A stretch of 64,000 nucleotides of DNA, from assembly GCA_026874595.1 (NCBI GenBank), contig CM049316.1:58723676-58787675 (forward strand). The letters are read 5' to 3'. A program made the translations under genes and the position numbers. The stretch comes from Sipunculus nudus. Lineage: Eukaryota > Annelida > Sipuncula > Golfingiida > Sipunculidae. The notes under the pieces were generated by a model. It was given only the letters and a program-made list of their open reading frames with translations. It was not told the origin of the DNA and made no database searches. Shown here piece by piece: positions 23,921 through 36,133 of the stretch. The stretch's first letter is position 1. Every line of letters starts with the position of its first letter.

Positions 23921-24540
23921 CTCAGCTCTTAGGCCGATGGGCTATTGTCGTCACCCAAGCTGTTCGTTTGTCTGTCCGGCGTCCGTTAACTTTTACCTTG
24001 TGAGCGAGATATCTCTAAAAGGATTCACCGTAGTAATTTTATTTATTTGGTGCAGATGTATATCGACAAAATCTCGGTCAAATTTGAAGATGGGTGACCT
24101 TGACTGATTTTTCTACGTTTTAGAGCTGATAATAGAAAAACACTTAGAAGCTAATTTCTCAGGAACCATTGGGGGGATTTTCACAAAATTTACTATGTTC
24201 ATTGTGACTGATAGTCTGCACCTGCTGCACAAGTTTGGTGGCACCACCTACAATTTCTGATTTTCATGAATTTTTATCATTTTTTTTTCAACTTTGGCCT
24301 TTTGTGCGGGATATCTCCAAAGGTATTCAACACAGGAACTTCATTTCTTCAGTGCTGATGCATATTAACAAAATCTTGGTCATGTTCAAAGATGGGTTAC
24401 CTTGACCTACTTTTCAAGGTCACAGAGCTTAGAATAGAAAAAAAATTAGGAGCTTATTTCTCAGGAACCACTGGGTGGATTGTTATGAAACATGGTGTAA
24501 TGATATGCCTTGATGATCTCTAAGTCCTGCATGAGATCGG
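23921..24540 (+). mobile_element. Helentron/pearl-like element, family F (3' end not found)
   Basis: It begins TTTTTAGCTCTCAGCTC, then 'ttaggccgatgggctattgtcgtcac' and a GTCTGTCCGGCGTCCG microsatellite (about 23971-23990). Two units about 300 bp apart follow, anchored on GAGATATCTC (24005) and GGATATCTCC (24308). Each has 'aagatgggt(g/t)accttgac', which is also seen in family I, and the first has GGTGGCACCACC at 24237, one base off the family A/E palindrome. The second unit fades by about 24540, so the copy seems 3'-truncated. Confidence 0.55.
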
Positions 24541-24834
24541 TATTACCATACTTGCAAAGGTACTACACCTTTCCAGTTTAAATTTATAACTGAGACATGT
24601 ACAGATATACATCCATGTGAGAACAAATATTTCATACTTGTTACTGTTACCACCTATAAACACTGTTCTTTTGGCTAAGGGCTTTTGTCAGCTTCTGCTG
24701 ATATTCTAGTTTCTGTTGTTTACTTTTCTACCAGATTACTTTATAGGTTTTTAAAGGGGGCTATTCCAATATCTGACATTTATAAACTAAAGATATTCCT
24801 TTGGAGCTTTTATAAAAAAAAATAGGCCAGAAAA

Positions 24835-24905
24835 CGTGGATATCACCGCACCAAGGCTGTTTATTTTGTTTATATCAACATGTTTATAATATGTGGGGGC
24901 CCACC
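24835..24905 (-). repeat. Short interspersed repeat, minus orientation
   Basis: Read on the minus strand, 'ggtgggcccccacatattataaacatgttgatataaacaaaataaacagcc' matches plus-strand copies at about 47405 and 58998 (ggtggccccc...ttataaaca...ataaacaaaa...acagc). Confidence 0.6.
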
Positions 24906-26167
24906 AAAATAAAACACATTCAACAAGGACAACTAGAGGCAAGTCAGATTCATGAGCCAGAGCTTTTCCAATGGCGTTTTGCAACAAGTAACTTTTACAG
25001 CTCCACATATATGCAACCTATCATCTTTGATTACACGCTTTTTCCATTTGTCAACATTGCTGTATTTACAAACAGGTTGTTGATAAACATGTTCATACAT
25101 CCTTTACAGAGGCGTTATAAGAAATCTTCTAAACAGGAAATCCCATTAAGATCATTCTTATATACACAGAGTATACCAGAAATCCTGTAAATTCTTTATG
25201 AAAAGTAGGTGAACAGGCATCTTTAATCAGTTGCATTTGAATCTTTTTGAAAATCCTCCATGAACCTTGTACCCACCGTATGAAATCATAAAAGTTTTGC
25301 CACTAAAGTTAGAGATGAGGGTACAAAATCTGCCTTTGAAATATCTCAATTCATCACAATTTGTCACAAAAAAAATAATTGGGGTGTCCTTCAACATGCC
25401 TCATTCAAGCTGGATGCAAGGGAGGCTGAACTGATCCAAATCTTTTGTCTTTTAGCTTGGTATACATTCTTTTAAAAAGGTTGGTGTAAACATGATTAGA
25501 GTTTATTAAAATGTAAATAATTATTTGGATGCTTGTGCAGCCGTGTCCCAGCAAATAAATGGTTTTATTGCAAGTGCTGACATCTGGTTGGGAGATATGG
25601 TACTAAAGTACATTTAGGTATTGAAGCAAATATTACTGTTGATTCAGTATGGGTAGGCCTGTAAAGATTTAAGTAATGAACATAATTCAAAAGTTGGAGC
25701 CTTGGAGGAAGTATGGCTTGCTGAAGGTTTTCTGTTTTATTATGACATTGTAGATTTTTTTTGGTGATGGCATGGCTGGCAGACCTTTACAGTCCAGCTT
25801 AGCATCAGCCTGGGCTGGATCGTTCTATAATGCTTTGTAATCACTGATCAGGCTCCAAGAGATAATGCTGAACAGCTTAGCCCCTCACACAGCCCTTTAC
25901 TTGCTGTCATAAGCACTTCAGCATTGAATGTCAGGTTATATGCCACTGTGTAGGACTGATAATGTTGATCTTATTATCTTGAGCATAAATGCTGTGACCT
26001 TGGTCTGTAAATTTTTTACTTATTTTTTTTTCTTTTTTTTTTTGTATCTGTATAGACCATAGTACAATAGAGGATATCCTTTTCAGGATTGCTTTTCATG
26101 TCTCTCTGACTCATCCATATGCTTAGTGTCATCTACCTAATACTTTTCTAATGCTTTCTTTGAGTAT
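24906..26167. other. No gene or defined repeat seen
   Basis: AT-rich sequence with a T-rich run at about 26020-26045. The 99-codon open frame at 24891-25190 begins inside a repeat and has no motif. Confidence 0.45.
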
Positions 26168-26209
26168 TAAGTATTTGAAATGTAAACATGTTTACATTTC
26201 AAATACTTA
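26168..26209. repeat. Perfect 42-bp palindrome with no spacer
   Basis: The left arm starts TAAGTATTTGAAATGTAAAC at 26168 and the right arm is its exact reverse complement, ending at 26209. The dyad centre is ACATGT (26186-26191). The next base pair outside (26167/26210) does not match. A perfect zero-spacer inverted repeat of this length can extrude as a cruciform or fold as an RNA hairpin. Confidence 0.95.
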
Positions 26210-29200
26210 TAGAAAGGTAAAAAAAGATACATGTGACCATAAATATGATATTAGCACGTATGGCCATCAGCTTGATGAGCTTTTGCCATTGTTTAAGCCT
26301 TAGTTATATCATGGCATGTCTTCTGTCTGGCATCTTTCCCTTATTTTAGAAGTTTGGATTTTTTAAACATGCAGATTTAAGCATATTTTTCCAGTAACAA
26401 ATAAGCATCTTGACACATTTTAATCATGATTATTTTATTTGCTTTTGAAATTTCTAAAATTTTGGAATCTATTAAATATATGCAGATTTTTTTTTGTTAC
26501 AAAAAAATATATATTTCTCCTTTATATTTCGACCAATTTTAATTTTTTTTTACATATAGGGCTGGTTGATGCCTTCAAATATTCTCTCTGGTACATTTGT
26601 ATGTGAAATCCCATTATTCATCATGTAAATTCACAATATTTAAGAATAATTTTTCTAAATAAATTCATTCATTTCTACCTGAATATATGAATGATTGTCT
26701 TTGATGATTCTTAAAACCTGGTCCCATATGCCAGATGTGACTGTCTCAGAAGGAAATTGAATCTTAACCAAGGTTTAATTGTTAATTCAGGCCCAGCAGT
26801 GCCCAGTTGTACACATAACTCTGACCAACTGGTTCTGCCAGCCAGCTCAGTTAGTCTTCCAGTTGCACACCAGATGGCAGTTTATAATCAGGAGTCACTT
26901 CACTTGTTTAATTTGGGATCTACTATTTTAATTATGGTCACAAACTTTTTTTCAATGAATCAGTATTTTATGGGAAATTTTTATGTGCAAGGCCTAAAAA
27001 TAAAAGAAAGAATTATATGTTTCACCAAACCAAAAAATAAGCTGGTAGAAATTAGTCCCTTGAATATTAAATAATTAGACAAGTGATAGTCATTAGCCTT
27101 GTAACATATTATACGTGTGTGTGTGTGTGTGTGTGTATTAGAAATATTAAAAAAGTTGAAAACAAATTGGTTCATCAGACTTAAAGTTGGTTAGCAGACA
27201 AGTAAACTAGAAAAAATGGACCTAGTCGTCAGAGAAGTGTATGTATTAGTAATATTCTCAGAAGTGGACTGTCATCAGATTGGTACAGCTGGAATATAAC
27301 ATCACCAAACTTATAAGCTTACAAATAGTTAGTGAGGAATATTAAAAACAGCATGTATGAATTTTTCAGAATAGTAAATATTACATAAAAGAATACAAAC
27401 AATATTATGGTAAAACTTAACAAGTAGACAGGGGAAAAGTAAAATGAGTTATCATTGTAAATCATTGTGAATTAAAGGAATTAGTCATCATATTAGTCAA
27501 CATGTAGAGATTAAATCATCAGGATATTATGGTTGAGTGATTCAGTCTTCACACTCATTAACAGTACATGTAATTAAGATGAGGCCAGGAAAAATATTAG
27601 TTATTTTTAGGAATAAATGCCAAGTGCTACACTTGGCAGATTTAATTATTTTAATACACATAACTTTTCTTTCAAATATAGCATGATGGATTTTTAGAAT
27701 GAAATGTATATAATAGATACATGTGTCATTCTTAATTTTTTGGTGTAAAATTGTGTCGGCAGCTTTACAGTAAAACCCACAATGAGTCAGAGTGGAAAAT
27801 ACCGATAGGGAAAAGGATCGAGTTAATCACACTAGTGTAATATCCTTGGTTTTAAATGCTGATGGCTTTAAAATAAAGGCTGTGCTGGTTGTGAAGTTAA
27901 AATAATACACTGGAGTTTGAAGGCCAGCATTTCAGCTTGTTTTTTTATAACATTTGCATGTAATTGTATGTCATGCACAATGAAGGACTATTGATTATCA
28001 ATGAAGTCCATGTCAGAGACCCACTGTCATAGGTAATTTGCGCTAGGTGACTGGCACGTCGATGTCTAAGATCATCTGGTTTCATCTTCCTAATAAATTC
28101 TAATTTACATATATTTATATATTTTTGTTATCATATGAGGCAGTGTTGTTTATTTAACAGTTCATTTATCACCATCCTTATTTCTCCATACCTGCAAAGA
28201 AAATTTCAAGCTCCAGTCATTCATACAATTCTTGCACTCCAATACAAATGCCAAAATATTATCATCTGCAAACCCGCATGAGCTCCAGAAAATGCTTGAA
28301 AAGACGCCATATGTAACGCAAACAAAAGATCAAATTTGTGTTGTTAAAGTATTGTTACAAAACATAAGGTTTGATTCTCACAGAAATAATACTACTTACT
28401 AGGCTTAATAAACTCTGTCGCAGTTAAATGTTCATGCATGGACATATCTTGGCGGGCCTTTTTTCCTGTTGACAGTGCATGATTCATTGGATATTTATGG
28501 ACGTCTGACAGCAATCTGTATCAGATATTAGATTTAATATTCTTTATTTTAATATTTCAAATTTTTTCGTAAACTTTTCTTTGAATTTATAACATCATGT
28601 ATCAGCCAATGATCTCAAAACACTTAAATTGCTCCAGCTGGTAGTGTTGAAAACAAACGCACTTGAAAACAAATAAAATAGCCACTGAAAATGACGACGT
28701 GTTATACCGAAGCCACTTGTCTTGTTGCCACACAAGGTTATGAAAAAAGTGATAAGGTTGAAATGTCATGACTGATATTTCAGATGCATGGTTAACTAGA
28801 GGATGTCAACTAAATAAAATAGAGAAAAAAAAGACACGTGTGATGGGTACAGCTGATATCTATGCAACTAGATAATGCTTCTTTAATATGTATGTAGAAA
28901 AAACAGAAATCATAAATTCCACAGAAAAGTCATGTGAGTAGCTGGCTTTAAGGTCCATTGCAATGAAGGTTTGTTCAATTAGCTGGAAAATAATCTGTCT
29001 GAGAGGAAAAACTTTAAAAGAGTGCAAATGGTAGCCTAGAAAAAAATGTGATGTCTTGCTTAATAATTTTGTGGAAAGGGAATTTGAAGAAAAAATATAT
29101 ACTTTTGAATGAAAACCCACAAATAAAAAACTATAAGTTTCATCTATTATCAGCGGAAATGGGAATTCAATTTGCAAAAGGTGTCAACATGAGAAATATT

Positions 29201-30159
29201 CGTTTCTTTTTCTGCTGGCTTTCTGCATTTCCACATCACAGTCTGAAGTTATAATATTATCTAAGGTGTTATCACATGTTATCTATAAAATATAGAATTT
29301 TCTGTTTTGGAAATACAGTGAACAGTTGTGGTTATTTAATTTTTTAACCAGGGCTTTAAACATCTGTGCAGTTAAAGAGTACTAAAAGAGCACAAGTATA
29401 CCTCCTCCTCCTTTGTCAAACTGTCACCCAGGAATTATAAACTGAAGATAAGAATACAGAATTAATATATAGATAGAAACCTGAAATGCAGATAACACTG
29501 TACCCATTAAGAGGTTTTACAGAGCCTGTTTGTATTTTAAGTAACATAATACCATTGTCTTGTAATCTTTATATATCTGCTAAATGATCAATTAAAAATG
29601 TGTATTGAAATAGAGAAGTACTCATTTTGGATGTTCAGGAGAACCTTCTAAAAAACAAGTGCAACAAAATCCTGTTCAGGGAGCAAACAAGGATTGTTAA
29701 GATTTTAAATCAGCAATGAATGATATACAAGTAACTAGATTTTTTAGGAACTACTTGTTAAATGATTATGGTGTAACCAGTATAAGTGAAGTATTCTACT
29801 GAAGTGATTGATGGCTCATACAATAAGGTTTTCTTTATTGGAGTTTGAAGAATGATTTTTCTTTGAAAAAATCAATATAGAAAGAATTACTTGTATACTT
29901 ATCTTGAAATAAGTAAAGTTATCGATGCTGTTTTGTAAACTGCAGTTTTCGCAAGAGTTGTTCAAAGAAAACCAAAGAAAGTTTGAAACTGTAATAATTG
30001 CTTGGGTTTGGAAAATAAAACCATGATTTGGTGTGCTTTAGGAGGAGTAATTTTAGCGGAGTTCTAGAATAGATCCTGTTCAAAGTGTGAATTAATAGGA
30101 GTAAGTATACGTCATTAAGAGTAATCACTGAAACACAAGGTGTGTTAATAACAGGCCTG
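26210..30159. other. No gene or defined repeat seen in about 3.9 kb
   Basis: Long AT-rich stretch with poly-T runs (about 26487, 26542) and a GT microsatellite at 27115-27136. None of the open frames (for example 26757-27074, 28860-29177 minus) has recognised motifs or flanking splice sites. This is the least repeat-laden part of the window by eye. Confidence 0.45.
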
Positions 30160-30180
30160 ATGGACACTGGCATTCCACAG
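30160..30180 (+). CDS. Possible short first coding exon ending in a consensus donor
   Basis: An ATG at 30160 opens seven codons (MDTGIPQ) that end exactly at CCACAG|GTAAGT (30180/30181), leaving phase 0. Upstream the frame stays open back to about 30083. No TATA box is evident and the base at -3 is C, so the start context is poor. It could equally be an untranslated exon or a chance donor word. No recognised product. Confidence 0.2.
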
Positions 30181-30413
30181 GTAAGTACATATAGATATAT
30201 TAGCTGGTATATGTGTTTTAGTTAACATTCCAGAAACAGTATCTAGGACTGTTTCGAGAATAGGTGTTTACTTACCATACTTCATTTACTATCCCACTAT
30301 TATTAGAAATCACTTAAAAAGCTGTCAAGTGCCAGCTTGTGTAAAGAAAAGACTCTCACCCGGCCAAAACGATGTGTCACAGTAGCTAACATAGTACTTG
30401 AGCGCTTTTACTA

Positions 30414-30674
30414 TTGCCCATTTCATGCACCGTCTGTAATAATCGACTATTGTTGTTGGCCATCATGTGGATTTTACTATTACAACTCCCCAGCACTAGT
30501 GAATCAACCCAATTGAGTGCTGGTAGTACATCAGCATTTTATAGGGCCACTAAAACGGTTTTTGGCGCTGCTTCCCCCATGTGGACTCGTAGCTTATGTG
30601 ATGTCATTAGTCATAATAGTAATCTGATGATAACTGTACCTGCTAGTTTGATGACTGATCCACAAAGACAATGA
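30414..30674 (+). other. Unexplained 86-codon ORF overlapping the next by ATGA
   Basis: The product is unrecognised: a hydrophobic start (about residues 10-25, Leu/Ile/Trp-rich) followed by a Ser/Thr-rich stretch. Its stop TGA (30672-30674) overlaps the start ATG (30671-30673) of the following ORF. The flanking DNA is more CpG-containing than the AT-rich surroundings and matches none of the repeat families here. It could be chance, a decayed insert or part of an unrecognised element. Confidence 0.2.
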
Positions 30675-31093
30675 TAGTGATGCGTGGTAATATTCAACAA
30701 AAAGTGACCGCCTTTCAGTATTTCGGTAATATCGGGTGCTTCACCACAGCACAGATGTTTTGTGATCTTGCAGGTAGTTTGAACATTGGTTTCCCGTTTA
30801 ATGCCCCGAGTTATATACTGAGTACCGCCTGCCTCTCATTTCATGCTTTTGCTCTAATTCTCTTATGGTCCATTGCTCTGTATGTGTTCGACCACCACAG
30901 GAGGGGGGGTTCCTGTTGTCGTGGCAACTTTATTTGTTCACCTTCACACCTGCTTATGTTTTATGTTGACGCACCTGTTGCGATGCTAAGCATGAAGGGG
31001 CTGTACATCAGAGAGACACAGCAAGTATACAGGTTTTTTGTTTTGTTTTTGGAAACAAAGTCTATATATTCATGTACTGTTATATTAAACTAA
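30671..31093 (+). other. Unexplained 140-codon ORF
   Basis: One of the longest non-repetitive open frames in the window. It is rich in Phe/Ile/Leu/Cys. Residues around 53-75 (the stretch containing YILSTACLSFHAFALILLWS) form a hydrophobic segment that could be membrane-spanning. No domain is recognised. There are no convincing splice sites at either end and no poly(A) signal directly after the stop. Together with the preceding ORF it covers 680 bp with a single frame change, which is longer than expected by chance in AT-rich DNA but not proof of coding. Confidence 0.2.
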
Positions 31094-31535
31094 TTCCAGG
31101 GAGTTTAAATGAAGTGGTCCAAAAAGGGGTTTGTATTTTGAAAAAAAAAATGAAATTAAGCAGCCTGGGTAATGGAATGTATAGTATTCATGAATATTCA
31201 TTAAAGTTCATAGGACAATTCATAATAAATGACAAAAAATTCAGGTTTGTGTAAGGTTCGTTGATCCCAATATGGCTCTTGAACCACCGTTAGTTCCAAA
31301 TTTAATTTGTATTTGACCCATATGATGCACATATGTTTCACTGATCACTGCACACCTTACTGATTATAACCAAAATCTTATAATGTAATGTATTATTTTG
31401 TGAGGATTTTATCATGGATATTAATAAAATAAATTTTAAAAAATTATATAATTATTTCTCATAGTGTAGTGAAGTCTTGCTCTTAATCTTATAGCTTCCA
31501 GCAGGAAAGATGTAATATATAATCTCATCCTTATT
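31094..31535. other. No gene seen
   Basis: AT-rich spacer before the family E element. AATAAA-like words are common (for example 31425), but no transcript end can be assigned. Confidence 0.5.
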
Positions 31536-32694
31536 GTATCCGCCAAAATACTGTTTTCAGCCGGACGCCGCCGCGTAGGTGTTCGGAGAACTCCTCCGTA
31601 ACCGCTGGGTAAAATTTTCAGAAACCCGGGATTATGTTCGGGTCACATGTGAACTGCTGCGCCCCGATTTTGTTTTGACCTCTGACCTTTCCTCTCTGCC
31701 CAGCGTCCATTCGTGCGTCTGTTTCCACACATAAACCCACATATCTTGGGAACCGTTTGACCGATCAGGAAAATTTTTTGGTACAAATGTAGCTCTTGGA
31801 TATCTTTATAACATACACAAAAAATGGTGGCGCCACCTGCAACCATGTTTGCACAGTGTCAATCTGTTCATCTGCTGTGGGATAATATCAATCATATCTC
31901 GGCAGTGGTTTGACATATCTGCCTAAAATTGTGCAGTTTTATACATCCTGGACAGCTTTCTTGATTTTATGACAGGTGGCGCCACCTACATTCTAGTTAA
32001 AGCTGCAGACAACCAAGCTCATATCTCGGGAACCGTTTGACTGATTGGGCCAAAATTTTGCATGTGTATAGATCTCACATAGCTCTTTATTGTACAAGAA
32101 ACTAGAGGGGCCACCTGCAACCATTTTTGCACAGCGTCTGTTTATCTGCCGTGGGCTAAAATCACTCCTATCTCTGTAGTGGTTTGACATATCTGCCTAA
32201 AATTTTGCAGGTTTATACATCCAGGACAGCTTTCTTGATTTTGTGACAGGTGGCGCCACCTACATTCCAGTTCACGCTGCAGACATCCAAGCTCATATCT
32301 CGGGAACCGTTTGACTGATTGGGCCAAAATTTTGCATGTGTATAGATCTCCCATAGCTCTTTATCATACACAAAACTGGAGGGGCCACATGCAATAATTT
32401 TTGCACAGCGTCCGTCTGTTTGTCTGCCGTGGGCTAAAATCACTCATATCTCTGTAGTGGTTTGGCTTATCTGCCTAAAATTTTGCGTGTTTATACATCT
32501 TGGATAGCTTTCACAATTTTTTTTCGGCAGGTGGCGCCACCTACATACACATTTCCGCTGCAGACATCCATGCTAATATGCAACACACCTCACTCTATTT
32601 CCGCTTGCCACTCAATCCATGCCTCACTTCACCCGTTCCACTCTGATTTCAGTGGATACACGTATTCGCTTGTCGACTACCCATATTCTAGTTT
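31536..32694 (+). mobile_element. Helentron/pearl-like element, family E, copy 1
   Basis: It starts GTATCCGCCAAAA (31536-31548), then GC-rich 'gccggacgccgccgcg' and 'ggagaactcctccg'. The core carries units of about 275-281 bp with GGTGGCGCCACC at 31826, 31975, 32249 and 32530. The 3' end has a worn inverted terminal word (CAGTGGATACAC), a hairpin GTATTCGCTTGTCGACTAC (32662-32680, one mismatch) and CTAG at 32688-32691 followed by TTTT. It is older than copy 2, since its terminal repeats have drifted. Confidence 0.7.
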
Positions 32695-32931
32695 TGTTTG
32701 TATGTGTGTGTGTTTTAGATGTACTGTATATTACATTGCAGCTTTATCTATATTTATATAAGTAGCATATGCACACACACACTGTTATTCTGGCTCTCTT
32801 TCTCTTTTTCCATATTCTATTCTCTCAATATATATATAAAATGAAAATTAATACTAAGCAAATAGTCTGATAGCACTGATGTCTGCAATATGAACTAATT
32901 TGACTGACTATAGAGTTGAACAAAGAGACCA
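32695..32931. other. Spacer with short simple repeats
   Basis: It contains TGTGTGTG (about 32703), a CA-run (32773-32782) and TATATATA (32829-32837). No gene. Confidence 0.6.
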
Positions 32932-33340
32932 GCTTCTGTAGCTCAGGGGTAGAGCACAGGACTCAAAGCTGGAGATCATTAGTTTGAATCTCAGCCGAGG
33001 CGGTGATATTTTTCTCAGTCAGATTCCACCAAGGGTGAGTACTCTGCCGGCTTACTGAGGAGTGGTGCCCAACGGCTGTGTTTAATTCACAAACGAGTGC
33101 GCCATTTGGGGGTTCCTCGGTGGTATAACACAGCAATGGGGATGATTTCACACCCAGGACCAGCAGTTGCAGTAGTCACCTTGCCTGGTTACACCAGGAT
33201 GCAAAATAAGAGGAAGCGTGTGATACTGCCCTGTCACAGATTCCGAAACTGGCCTGGAATACTGCAGATGTATATCTACTTAATTAAGCTAGCATTAAAA
33301 ATGGAGGCAGTTACCTCCAACAAAAAAAATTAAAGAAAAA
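32932..33340 (+). mobile_element. tRNA-headed SINE, copy 3
   Basis: The head 'gcttctgtagctcaggggtagagcacaggactcaaagctggagatcattagtttgaatctcagccgaggcggtga' keeps an A-box-like TAGCTCAGGGGTAGAGC and a B-box-like AGTTTGAATCTC. The body and tail ('ctgcagatgtata...ttaaaaatggaggcagttacctccaacaaaaaaaatt') match copies 2 and 4. Confidence 0.8.
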
Positions 33341-33716
33341 TATGGGACAAAGAGATTCACTGCTTCCTACTTAGGGCATTACATTACCATGTGGTTTGAC
33401 ATTGTTGATTTTGTTTGTTCATTCATTATTATGGACACCCTAGTTGATGATTATTTATATCATAACCAGCTCCGAATTCTATAAATAAACACATCTTATA
33501 AAAAAGGTTCCTTGGTGTCTTCTGACCTCATCATCTTATGATTAGCAAGTATTAATGATTGGTGCGTAGATGTGTCACTGATGCCAGATTCATTGAAAAA
33601 CCATGGTTTAACCTGTGTGATGATAGGACACTTTAACACCACCCATAAAGCATGGGATTAATATAGTCTGTTCATCCCCTCGTGTCCACAAATTTTTGCT
33701 ATGAAAATTTGTATTA

Positions 33717-36133
33717 TAGTCTGTTTCACAGTAGGGTGTCCATTGAAATTTGGCAATTATTCTCAGAAACTCAAAAATTATCACACAGTCTGACCTTAAA
33801 ACTGATGAGGGTAAAAGGCCTATTATGAGATGTAAACTTTATAATAAAAACCAACATTTATATTTTGCAATCCTCTTTTTTCCCCTGAATCTTGTGGCCA
33901 AGTGTCATGGCTTCTGCCAACTGCATTCAACTGCATTTTTAGCTCAGCTGACTATAAGTCATCTGAGCTATAGTCGTGGTCCATTGTCCGTTGTCCGTCC
34001 GTCTGTCCGTCCGTCCGTCCGTAGATGTGGCACATTTTGAAACCGTAAGACCTAGGAATCCAAAATTCAGCATAATGTTAGATGTCCCCAAGATCTCCTA
34101 CCAAGCCGAAAACTAGGTCTTTGCGACTTCGTTCCTTTGAGAAATTAAGGAAAAACCTCAATTTTTTATTAAAATCCTATTTTCACACTTCAGGACTGCC
34201 TAATATCAAAACCACTCATCTGTTTTTCCTCATATTTACCATAAATATTCCTCTATATTGTTCCTATGTACATGCAAGAAATTAAGTCTGTAAACTATAA
34301 ATTCTTTAAGTTATGGGCCCAAACATAATGGACTTTGTAAAAAATCAGGAAAAATAATAACTCACTTAACATGAAAAATTTTGAAACTAGAGTCTATTTT
34401 CTCAAGTATATAACTATGTTTAATTAAGATTCAATTGTTTACCGAAAATTAGATCTGAATTTTGTAAATTTTTTAAGTTATTAGCATAAAAAAAAAATCA
34501 GTACCTTAAATTTTGCCCAACTTTGACCATGGCACGTTTTTTTCCTGTAAGCACCATTGATTTAATTTTCACAGCATGTAAACATAAATATTTAGTTTGT
34601 TTAAATCTGAAATTTGAAAATAAAAGCTTGAAAATTAAGCTAGTTATTGATTTTTTTTTTCTGTAGTCACTTGCTTTGATTACAGATGCAGGGTCCCACT
34701 CCAGGTCACTGGAAGTCAGCTATGCCAGGGTTTCTGATTTGTTATAGTCACTGGGGGAGACCCCCTGCTGTGACAGGTGTACAGTTATTCTCATATCACC
34801 ACCCCAATCACCCCCCCCCCCCCCCCCCCCCGCAAACCCAACCCACCAAGTGTTATGCACTAATTGTTATTGTTCTCACTGTATCTCCTTAATTGTAATG
34901 CTGTTTCCACTCCGATATGCAAAAACTTTCCTTGAAAAAATAATTCAAGGTGTAATCAAGAAGATGCAATGTTGTGTAATGAAACATTTTTAAAAGAAAT
35001 CAAATTTCTTTTAAATGATTTTAACAAATATAATTGAACCCATCAGTATGCTTAAATTATTATAAAATAAGAAGCACATTATGGATAAATAAAGACACAA
35101 TTAAAAATTGTGAAATCTAAATCAAGTATTATTTTAAGATATTTATTGTTTTGCAGATTTAAAAGATATATTTTTGTGGTAAAAAATAAATAAACATTTG
35201 TATGCATGATGTGGTGTTATCTGACAAGATTGAGATTTATGATGATGCAATTGAGAATTATGAATCAACTTTTATATTCAGATATATGTGTTAAATTGGA
35301 AATGTATAGAAATATAAACTTAAATTAGAAAGTAATTGATGTGATAAAAAAATGAGGATTTAATACAAACATTTGTTCATTATTTTCCTGCCTCAGCAGA
35401 ATTTGAGATCAGGCTTTGTTTGCCCTGTTTTATGTTGTTTATTAGCTCTATTTCAACTGTATACATTTCATAAAAAAAATACATATATATTTAATAATAT
35501 ATATTATACAAAAAAATAGATTCGATTGAACAAATGTGTAAACTACTGAAATGTCAACAGTTAATCAAAAAACCAACTAATGATCATGGAAATAGTACAG
35601 ATCATTTGTTCACAAACTGCTCACATGCTTTAGTTTCAACATTAGGAAACACATGGTCAGGTCACAAAATATTTTTTGCAACAATTTCCTGCTCATCAAT
35701 ACAAACCAATCATATAAACCAACCATGGCCTTTATTACCTCTTCCTCTTACACTTTATCTCCATTTGATATTATTTCAGATTTTTACCTTCAAGGTTAAC
35801 GTCAGCTGAGCACAGTGACCCATAGGTCCCTTGTTTAGAATATTTATGACCAATTATAAGCCAATCAGGAGCTTTCAAGTTCAGTTGTTTGAGCATGTGA
35901 CCAGTGACCTTGACCTTTATGAATGGAGTGGAGTTGTTGTAAAAAATAGACTGTTTACTTAGATATTGATTCAATTGCATTACTTTAATATTTGCAAGAT
36001 ATTATTTTAGTTTAAATATAGTTAAATAGGCCAATACCCCATTCCTTCATTGCAGCATACCATCTGGATTTAATCTGCCAGTTAATGAAAATTTTACCAA
36101 ATTTCAATGGGCACCCTACTGTGGAACAGCCTA
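33717..36133. mobile_element. DNA transposon with about 37-bp terminal inverted repeats, split by a family A element
   Basis: The left terminus TAGTCTGTTTCACAGTAGGG and beyond (33717-33753) pairs with the right terminus at 36097-36133. The reverse complement of the right terminus starts TAGGCTGTTCCACAGTAGGG. Both continue TG(T/C)CCATTGAAATTTGG. TA flanks both sides (33715-33716, 36134-36135). Without the insert at 33940-35836 the element would be about 520 bp. No transposase is visible. Confidence 0.75.
33940..35836 (+). mobile_element. Helentron/pearl-like element, family A, copy 3
   Basis: The 5' hairpin AGCTCAGCTGACT-ata-AGTCATCTGAGCT lies at 33941-33969, followed by a GTCC/GTCT microsatellite (33985-34022). 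The 3' end has GTCAGCTGAGC at 35801-35811 (exact inverted copy of the 5' GCTCAGCTGAC), a decayed TGACCCATAGGTCC palindrome and CTTGTTT. The interior is AT-rich with weak 'ggaccta/ctgtaaactataaattctttaagttatgggcc' repeats. A C-run lies at 34810-34831 and no intact core units remain. Confidence 0.7.

Noticed and set aside
30780-30840. A short stretch of the 140-codon ORF (FPFNAPSY) looks like a thymidylate-synthase signature
   Set aside because: Only about eight residues match. The spacing to the expected upstream cysteine region is wrong, and no other conserved block appears in any frame.
34810-34831. C-run as an i-motif/G-quadruplex regulatory element
   Set aside because: A plain homopolymer inside a decayed repeat, often variable or an assembly error; no promoter nearby.
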